A stretch of DNA of 20,179 bases from NCBI GenBank assembly GCA_020052975.1, contig JAGVOC010000112.1, forward strand, positions 1 to 20,179. Direction: 5' to 3'. Within the stretch, counting starts at the first letter, position 1; the number at the start of each line of letters is the position of its first letter. Below are positions 15,495 to 20,179 of this stretch, one piece after another. The notes below the pieces were generated by a model. That model was not told the DNA's origin and did no database searches. It was given only the letters and a program-made list of their open reading frames with translations. This stretch comes from Desulfobacterales bacterium (lineage in GTDB: Bacteria > Desulfobacterota > Desulfobacteria > Desulfobacterales > RPRI01). The position numbers and the translations under genes are program-made.

Positions 15495-16334
15495 ATGCTT
15501 GCGATTATCGGAGGAACAGGAATTTACAACATCGAAGGGCTGAAGATCATCGAGGAAGTGCCGGTGGCGACACCGTTTGGCGATCCTTCTGCACCGGTAG
15601 TAAAGGCGCGTTATAAGGACAAGGAACTGCTGTTTCTGCCGCGCCACGGTCAGCGCCATCAATTCTTACCGCATGAAATCAACTACCGCGCCAATATCTT
15701 TGCTCTGAAAAAACTGGGGGCAAAACAGGTGCTTGCCTTTTCCGCCGTAGGCAGCTTGCGGGAGGATATTCATCCCGGCGAGTTTGCTATCCCTGCACAA
15801 TATTTTGAATGGATAAAAGGCAACCGCGAGCGTACCTTTTTTGGCGAAGGACTGGCGGCGCATATCTCCACCGCAGAGCCGGCCTGCCCAAATCTCACGA
15901 AGTGGATTGCATCTAAAGCAATGGGATTAAAGCTACATACGGGAAAAACCTATGCCTGCATGGATGGCCCACGTTTGGGTACGAAAGCGGAAAGCAACTT
16001 CTTGCGCCTTGTCGGATGTGATCTGGTAGGGATGACAAATATACCGGAAGTGTTCCTCGCTCGTGAGGCACAGCTCTGTTATGCGACCGTTGCTATTGTC
16101 ACCGATTACGATTGCTGGATGGAAGACATCTCATGCCATGTAAGCGTCAATGCGGTGATTGCCCGTTATGGCGAAAGCCTGCAAAAAGCACAAAAACTGC
16201 TTCTGACATTGCTGGACTCTCCTTTGCCGGAAATAGATGATAATTGTCGCAAGTCTTTGTGTGAGGCGCTACTCACACCGGAAGCGGACATACCGGAGGG
16301 GAAACGTGAGCTTCTGTCGGTATTAAGGAGATAG
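15495..16334 (+). CDS. S-methyl-5'-thioadenosine phosphorylase-like enzyme
   Basis: A 279-residue nucleoside phosphorylase of the trimeric PNP/MTAP class. GGTGIY at 6-11 and PRHGQRH near 50-56 bind phosphate. MTNIPEVFLAREA from Met180 binds the ribose. TDYDCW at 203-208 carries the Asp residues that select adenine over hypoxanthine, so this is MTAP-type rather than guanosine/inosine PNP. The known reaction is phosphorolysis of 5'-methylthioadenosine to adenine and 5-methylthioribose-1-phosphate. In this locus the natural substrate may instead be the 5'-deoxy-5'-arsenoadenosine made by ArsS, because both are 5'-substituted 5'-deoxyadenosines (inference). The downstream glycosyltransferase starts 1 nt after its stop. 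Confidence 0.9.
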   Translation: MLAIIGGTGIYNIEGLKIIEEVPVATPFGDPSAPVVKARYKDKELLFLPRHGQRHQFLPHEINYRANIFALKKLGAKQVLAFSAVGSLREDIHPGEFAIPAQYFEWIKGNRERTFFGEGLAAHISTAEPACPNLTKWIASKAMGLKLHTGKTYACMDGPRLGTKAESNFLRLVGCDLVGMTNIPEVFLAREAQLCYATVAIVTDYDCWMEDISCHVSVNAVIARYGESLQKAQKLLLTLLDSPLPEIDDNCRKSLCEALLTPEADIPEGKRELLSVLRR

Positions 16335-16335
16335 C

Positions 16336-17004
16336 ATGACAGGACTTCCCGTTATTGATATGGAGAATGAGGAATTAATTATTTTTGTGAAAGCGCCGGT
16401 GGCCGGCAAAGTCAAAACGCGGTTGGTGCCGCCATTGACCTATGAACAGGCTTGCAAGCTCTATCGTAGCTGGGCTCAGGACACTTATGAGACATTCTGT
16501 TTGTTGAATGATGTCCACCTGGAAATTGCTTACGACGCACATGTTGATTTTCCAACTCCCAACTGGTTGAGCCGAGAAAGCAGAGACGTTTCATTTTTCC
16601 GGCAAAGAGGAAAAAATCTCAGCGAAAGGTTGATTCACGCCTTCACGCAGGCGTTTCAGAATGGGGCAGAGCGTGTGATCATTATTGGATCTGATTCTCC
16701 AGGTCTTCCTATAAAATATATTCTGGAAGCGTTTGAATCTTTGCGGAATAACAATATCGTGATCGGCCCGACCGAGGATGGCGGCTTTTACCTGATTGGT
16801 TTCAAAAACAAGGTTGTTCCTGAAGTTTTCATAAATGTGGAGTGGTCCACATCGAACGTTTTCTCCATGACGATGCAAAATGCGATAAACATAAATCTGT
16901 CCACACATGTGTTGCCAAGGTATTTTGATATTGACCGGCCTGAAGACCTCCTTCGTCTTGGGGCTCGTTCTTTACGGATGGGGGGCGGACCGGTTAAGGC
17001 TTAA
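16336..17004 (+). CDS. TIGR04282-type (DUF2064) arsenosugar glycosyltransferase, rSAM/selenodomain-associated transferase 1
   Basis: A 222-residue GT-A-fold protein. The signature FVKAPVAGKVKTRLVP (about 20-35) is diagnostic of the DUF2064 family, with IIGSDSPGLP and GPTEDGGFYLIG as nucleotide-sugar/metal-binding segments. AAGGAG lies 5 nt before the ATG. NCBI names the family for arsenosugar biosynthesis because it clusters with the radical SAM selenodomain protein ArsS. The enzyme likely handles an activated sugar or the arsenoribose phosphate. Its exact donor and acceptor are not established by the sequence. The gene ends 1 nt before the stop of the opposite-strand transferase. Confidence 0.88.
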   Translation: MTGLPVIDMENEELIIFVKAPVAGKVKTRLVPPLTYEQACKLYRSWAQDTYETFCLLNDVHLEIAYDAHVDFPTPNWLSRESRDVSFFRQRGKNLSERLIHAFTQAFQNGAERVIIIGSDSPGLPIKYILEAFESLRNNNIVIGPTEDGGFYLIGFKNKVVPEVFINVEWSTSNVFSMTMQNAININLSTHVLPRYFDIDRPEDLLRLGARSLRMGGGPVKA

Positions 17005-17005
17005 T

Positions 17006-17737
17006 TTAAGAGCTTTTAAGTTCTGCATGATCGCGAATATCCTTATACCAGGCATTCTGGAAATGTTTTATCGTTGAACGATGAAATCCTAAATAATACA
17101 TCATCGCAAGACAAATATTGATAAGCTTCTGTTTGACAATACCGTTTTGTAAAAACCGCCTGGGAGAAGTGATAACCGGATCTTTAATAATCACCGGTTT
17201 TTCATGTTTTAAGAGACGTCTATAAAAGTCAATATCCTCAAAAGCAGCATCAACACTAAATCCTCCCATATTTTGAAACAATTCTCTTTTGACAAAGAAG
17301 CCCTGATCCCCGTAAGAGAAACAATGAAAGCGCGTTTGATACTCATAAAATTTTAGTAGCGGATGTCTATGACCAAAACTCAATCGAAAGCGTCCGGATT
17401 GCTTTTTCCCTAATTGAACGCCCTCCTCAATTTTAACGAGAGCGTTATTGGGGAGTTGAGTATCAGCATGCAAAAACAGAAACACATCACCAGTCGCGGA
17501 CTTGGCCCCTTCGTTCATTTGAAGAGCACGTCCTCTTCCGCAAATAGCAACCTTCGCGTATCTGGAAGCAATTTCCACGGTTTTATCGCTGCTGCCTCCA
17601 TCCGCCACGATAATCTCATGTGGATGATGCTGATGCGTAAGGTTTATGAGAGTTGATTCGATATTTTCCCCCTCATCCAAAGTTGGGATAATAACCGAGA
17701 TCCTCAAAGCATCATTGGTTGAAATATAGTCGCACAT
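17006..17737 (-). CDS. TIGR04283-type family 2 glycosyltransferase, rSAM/selenodomain-associated transferase 2
   Basis: A 243-residue family 2 glycosyltransferase: SVIIPTLDEGENI at the N-terminus, VADGGSSD, the metal-binding LHADT, and later AFEDIDFYRRL. GRGRALQMNEGA is typical of the selenodomain-associated subgroup that occurs with ArsS and DUF2064 transferases. The start is set at ATG 17737; a TTG at 17743 would add two residues and overlap the msrA stop. It is translated from the - strand as the last gene of an msrB-msrA-glycosyltransferase unit, so the two arsenosugar transferases converge with 1 nt between their stop codons. A short C-terminal hydrophobic stretch (ICLAMMYYLGF) suggests membrane association. 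Confidence 0.87.
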   Translation of the reverse strand: MCDYISTNDALRISVIIPTLDEGENIESTLINLTHQHHPHEIIVADGGSSDKTVEIASRYAKVAICGRGRALQMNEGAKSATGDVFLFLHADTQLPNNALVKIEEGVQLGKKQSGRFRLSFGHRHPLLKFYEYQTRFHCFSYGDQGFFVKRELFQNMGGFSVDAAFEDIDFYRRLLKHEKPVIIKDPVITSPRRFLQNGIVKQKLINICLAMMYYLGFHRSTIKHFQNAWYKDIRDHAELKSS

Positions 17738-17739
17738 TG

Positions 17740-18348
17740 TCAATGCCCGGCCGCACTACCCCACAGCTCCTTGAGTCGCCGGTCACGACCGCAGGTGGTA
17801 CGGTAGAATTTGTAACGGATCGGGTTTTTCTTGTAATACTGCTGGTGGTAGTCCTCGGCAGGATAAAACTCGGCGGCCTGCACAATCTCGGTTACAACCG
17901 GTTCTTTAAAAGTCTTGTTCTTTTCCAATAGAGCCTTGGACTGCAACGCCAGCTTATACTGCCCCTCATTATGATAAAAGATAGCGCTACGATACTGATG
18001 CCCCGTATCACAGAACTGCCGGTCCTTGGCGGTCGGATCAATATTGTGCCAAAAGACGTTCAGGAGCTGTTCGTAGGTCACTTTTGCAGGATCATAGACG
18101 ACCTGAACCGACTCGGCGTGCCCGGTCCCTCCAGCCGAGACCTCTTCGTAAGTGGGATTCTTTTCCCGCCCGCCGGTGTAGCCGGATGTGACTGAAACCA
18201 CACCTGGGATCTCGTCGAAGGGGTGTTCCATGCACCAGAAGCAGCCGCCCGCGAAGGTCGCCTTCTCAAGATTAGTTGCAGCAATGACTATGTTGATTGC
18301 GATGAGTATAACTGACAATCCCATCATAGCGATAATAAACGTTCTCAT
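17740..18348 (-). CDS. msrA: Peptide methionine (S)-S-oxide reductase MsrA, exported
   Basis: Reduces methionine-S-sulfoxide in proteins. An N-terminal signal peptide or anchor covers residues 1-24 (IIAMMGLSVILIAINIVIAA), so the enzyme acts outside the cytoplasm. The active site FAGGCFWCMEHPF has the nucleophile Cys36, and GTGHAESVQV and DRQFCDTGHQYRSAIF are further family motifs. The 202-residue length is normal for an exported form. An AAGGAGA site precedes the ATG. It starts 25 nt after msrB ends and overlaps the downstream transferase region, indicating one transcript msrB-msrA-transferase. Repair of oxidised methionine alongside arsenic chemistry would fit oxidative stress, but no regulatory site was seen. 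Confidence 0.95.
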   Translation of the reverse strand: MRTFIIAMMGLSVILIAINIVIAATNLEKATFAGGCFWCMEHPFDEIPGVVSVTSGYTGGREKNPTYEEVSAGGTGHAESVQVVYDPAKVTYEQLLNVFWHNIDPTAKDRQFCDTGHQYRSAIFYHNEGQYKLALQSKALLEKNKTFKEPVVTEIVQAAEFYPAEDYHQQYYKKNPIRYKFYRTTCGRDRRLKELWGSAAGH

Positions 18349-18373
18349 AAACGTCTCCTTTCCTTACAATAGA

Positions 18374-18931
18374 TTATTTCTTGGTTGCCACGAATTGCAG
18401 GGCAGCCGAATTCATGCAATAGCGCAACCCTGTCGGCTTGGGACCATCGTTGAAGACATGGCCGATATGGCTGCCGCAACGGCGACAGAGCACCTCAGTG
18501 CGGCTGGTGAATAAGCTGTTATCCGGTTTAGTACTGATGTTTTCCGTAGCGATTGGCGCAGTAAAGCTCGGCCAGCCGGTACCGGAATCATATTTGTCTT
18601 CCGACCTGTACAAATCGAGGCCGCAGGCCGCGCATCGATAAATACCCCGCTCGTGATGGCCGTCGTATTTTCCGCTATAGGCGCGTTCAGTCCCCTTCTC
18701 CCGCAGGATATGGTACTGTTCGGGTGTTAACAGTTTTTTCCACTCTTCTTTGGTCTTAGTAACAGTTTCGCTCATGATATAGCCCCCTTTTTCGGCGGAA
18801 AAGACCTTGATCTGAGCCAGCGCTGATGCGCTTGCGGCTTTAGCCGATTTTTCCAATCCTCCTGAAAAAACGACACTCCCAGAGATGAGTCCGGTCAGAA
18901 ATATCCCCCAAAATAACATTGAGTATTTCAT
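18374..18931 (-). CDS. msrB: Peptide methionine (R)-S-oxide reductase MsrB, exported form with possible internal cytosolic start
   Basis: Reduces methionine-R-sulfoxide. The zinc site CAAC ... CRRC, the SGTGWPSF motif and the catalytic Cys172 in RYCMNSAAL are present. A signal peptide precedes residue about 33 (cleavage near AKA/ALA). An AGGAGG ribosome site lies 6 nt before the first ATG. A second ATG at codon 53 (18775) has its own AAGGGGG site 7 nt upstream and begins MSETVTKTKEEWKK, which looks like the start of ordinary cytosolic MsrB. Two products, exported and cytosolic, are possible. First gene of the - strand unit with msrA and the second glycosyltransferase. Confidence 0.94.
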   Translation of the reverse strand: MKYSMLFWGIFLTGLISGSVVFSGGLEKSAKAASASALAQIKVFSAEKGGYIMSETVTKTKEEWKKLLTPEQYHILREKGTERAYSGKYDGHHERGIYRCAACGLDLYRSEDKYDSGTGWPSFTAPIATENISTKPDNSLFTSRTEVLCRRCGSHIGHVFNDGPKPTGLRYCMNSAALQFVATKK

Positions 18932-19681
18932 CTGATGCCTCCTCTATTTTTTCTATGTACTCCCCATATAAAGCCACTTAAGCCCAAGTTCGGTCGGTTT
19001 TTCTCTGTGTCTAATTTGTCGTATCTTTAAATAGCAACCAAAACCTTGAGGTTTACTTTTTTCATTATATCAGGGCATTAGTGATTTCAACTGTTTAATC
19101 CCAAAGGGCGAGTTTTGAAATCGCCTGTAGCGAGTCTTAGATTTGTCAAAAAACGTTTTGGACAAGCGAAAAGGGATTTGGGCAACAGCCTATTATGACT
19201 CTACATCAAACACCCTATTGTATAATACTGTTGCACATATCATCATGAGATCTCTGAATTGCCTCTTTCCTTAGAGGGTCTACCTGCATAAAGTGAAACT
19301 TTAGGGACATTGTTTCTATTTGTGATATTTATACACATAACGTTGTTTAGCCCTCTCGATTGCCTTCGTAACACCCGCCATATTCAATCCCACCGCCGCA
19401 CTATCTCTGTCGCCGAAAGGCAATTTCAGCTCGCGTATCACTCAAGAAATCGCGTCTTGTCTTGATCGTCATCTGATTCTTCTTACAGGCTCAATAAGTT
19501 ATTCTAAAGTTTCTATATAACACCACAACCGAAAGGTTAATTTAGATCTCTACGCTATAACGATTTATTTTGGCTATTCAGCTCAGAATTCTTAATATAA
19601 CATATCTCACCGAAATAATTTATAAATGATTAGTAAAAACCCGTGAGGATATCATGCTCTGAAGTCATCATTTTTCGCTCT
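18932..19681. other. About 750 bp without a recognisable gene
   Basis: The first part holds the msrB upstream region. Weak structures are seen: a 5-bp hairpin (AAACC/GGTTT, 19041-19054) followed by six Ts, oriented as a + strand terminator with no obvious gene to serve; and a larger dyad at 19083-19122. The rest is AT-rich with many stops in all frames and may be further decayed sequence. I see no RNA gene. Confidence 0.5.
19083..19122. repeat. Imperfect palindrome (possible dispersed repeat unit)
   Basis: GATTTCAA at 19083-19090 pairs with TTGAAATC at 19115-19122, extended inward by CT/AG across a 2-nt bulge, with an inner CCC-AAA-GGG (19100-19108). Followed by a second GCGAGT copy. Too structured for random AT-rich DNA, but only one copy is in the window. 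Confidence 0.35.
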
Positions 19682-19964
19682 TTATTCTGAGATGTGCTTA
19701 TAAACAGAACCCCGTGTATCAATCACCTTGACCCGTACGGTTTGAATGTCTTCTTCAATCTTCTTCAATTTCATAAAGGATTCTTATGTCGCCGAGGCGG
19801 AATCGATACATGTTTTTCAGCTCACCCTTCAATTTTTTGATGTGGACATGTTAACGGGGATCTTTTGAAATGGCATTAAGGGCAGAAGATATACGCTCTT
19901 TGAGCGTGGCGTCGGCATTCTTGTAAAATTTAGCCGCGTTTTTGTGGAGGACGATCTTATGCAT
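19682..19964 (-). pseudogene. RelE/ParE-family toxin, broken by TAA and a 10-bp tandem duplication
   Basis: The - strand frame from ATG 19964 reads MHKIVLHKNAAKFYKN and continues to ISKDPR. A TAA at 19853-19851 interrupts, and the frame goes on HVHIKKLKGELKNMYRFRLGDIRI, the conserved core of RelE-type ribosome-dependent mRNA interferases. The 10-bp unit ATTGAAGAAG (- strand sense; 19750-19769 on +) is then present twice in tandem, shifting the frame. With one copy removed the frame continues IQTVRVKVIDTRGSVYKH to a TAA, giving about 90 residues as expected. Two independent lesions make the toxin inactive. Its start overlaps the antitoxin stop, the usual toxin-antitoxin arrangement. Confidence 0.8.
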
Positions 19965-20172
19965 TTTTCAGATCAGTCCAAGATACATAGGTATTTTTAT
20001 CCCCGGTTTTCCAGTCTTCATCGGCATCTCCGATTTGCTTCATTAACTTCCGATCTGCCATGATTTCCAGTGTTTCCCGTCATGCCTCCATATCTTCGGT
20101 AATGACCTCATGAATAACGGATTTGAGTTCATCAATCGTCATATCGGATACTTTTCTTTTTGTTGCTTTCAT
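19957..20172 (-). pseudogene. Antitoxin of the RelE-type pair, interrupted by TGA
   Basis: The - strand frame from ATG 20172 encodes KVSDMTIDELKSVIHEVI then a TGA at 20082-20080. The same frame continues RETLEIMADRKLMKQI and DADEDWKTGDKNTYVSWTDLKNA to a TAA. This is the layout of short helical antitoxins (N-terminal MTIDELK helix, toxin-binding LMKQI segment). The interrupted position follows EDMEA and precedes RETLE and would suit Trp, so a TGG-to-TGA change is the simplest explanation. At 71 codons it has the normal size, and its stop overlaps the toxin start. The promoter lies beyond the window end. Confidence 0.65.
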
Positions 20173-20179
20173 ATGACCT

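Noticed and set aside
19330..19480. A - strand peptide with the stretch LPFGDRDSAAVGLNMAGVTKA as a possible gene remnant
   Set aside because: It is short, bounded by stops, has no start or ribosome site, and I do not recognise the family.
1..20179. Reassigned genetic code with TGA as Trp
   Set aside because: TGA is the natural stop of clearly complete genes such as the kinase and the sigma-54 regulator, and Trp is TGG throughout the long genes.
1..20179. CRISPR array, tRNA, rRNA or insertion sequence
   Set aside because: No regularly spaced repeats, tRNA cloverleaf or transposase motifs were found on either strand.

Overview
The window looks like part of a chromosome from an anaerobic or microaerophilic bacterium of the Desulfobacterota (old Deltaproteobacteria) or a nearby lineage such as Nitrospirota. 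This is inferred from mixed moderate GC, a GATase-GXGXG glutamate synthase subunit without its FMN domain, a GAF-GAF histidine kinase with a sigma-54 activator, c-type cytochromes beside a Crp/Fnr regulator, and an arsenosugar locus with a probable selenoprotein. No 16S or other phylogenetic marker is present, so the taxonomy is tentative.

Layout. (1) 1-5064, + strand: 3' part of a glutamate synthase large-subunit-like gene, then a tightly coupled two-component system (sensor kinase and NtrC-type regulator). (2) 5164-6913: a consensus sigma-70 promoter followed by overlapping queC-queD-queE for the preQ0/queuosine precursor pathway. (3) 7136-11050: a glycogen/redox block with a CBM48-like small gene broken by TGA, a Crp/Fnr regulator broken by TAG, a cytochrome P460 gene, a membrane cytochrome c gene and a GH15 glucoamylase-like gene cut off at its 3' end. 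(4) 11050-17737: a DUF2769 gene, an N-terminal remnant resembling the arsenosugar-associated peroxidase, then the arsenosugar module: arsS, TVP38/DedA-like membrane protein, pyridine nucleotide-disulfide oxidoreductase, sterol-desaturase-family hydroxylase, methylthioadenosine phosphorylase-like enzyme and two glycosyltransferases (the second on the - strand). (5) 17740-18931, - strand: exported methionine sulfoxide reductases msrB and msrA, leading into the second glycosyltransferase. (6) 18932-20179: about 750 bp without a recognisable gene, then a decayed RelE/RelB-type toxin-antitoxin pair on the - strand.

The strongest finding is arsS. Its frame is interrupted by TGA exactly where relatives carry the last Cys/Sec of the C-terminal Cys-rich domain. 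A hairpin meeting the bacterial SECIS spacing rules follows, and five more sense codons precede a TAG. The gene is therefore probably a selenoprotein of about 317 residues that ordinary gene calling would shorten.

The neighbouring enzymes suggest a pathway (inference). ArsS would place a 5'-deoxyadenosyl group on methylated arsenic, the MTAP-like enzyme would remove adenine, and the two glycosyltransferases would work on the arsenoribose. ArsM is not in the window, and the junctions just upstream of arsS look like deletion scars.

A second theme is gene decay. Four short genes (CBM48-like, Crp/Fnr, antitoxin, toxin) each carry an in-frame stop inside otherwise conserved sequence. The toxin also has a 10-bp tandem duplication that shifts the frame, and GH15 is truncated.
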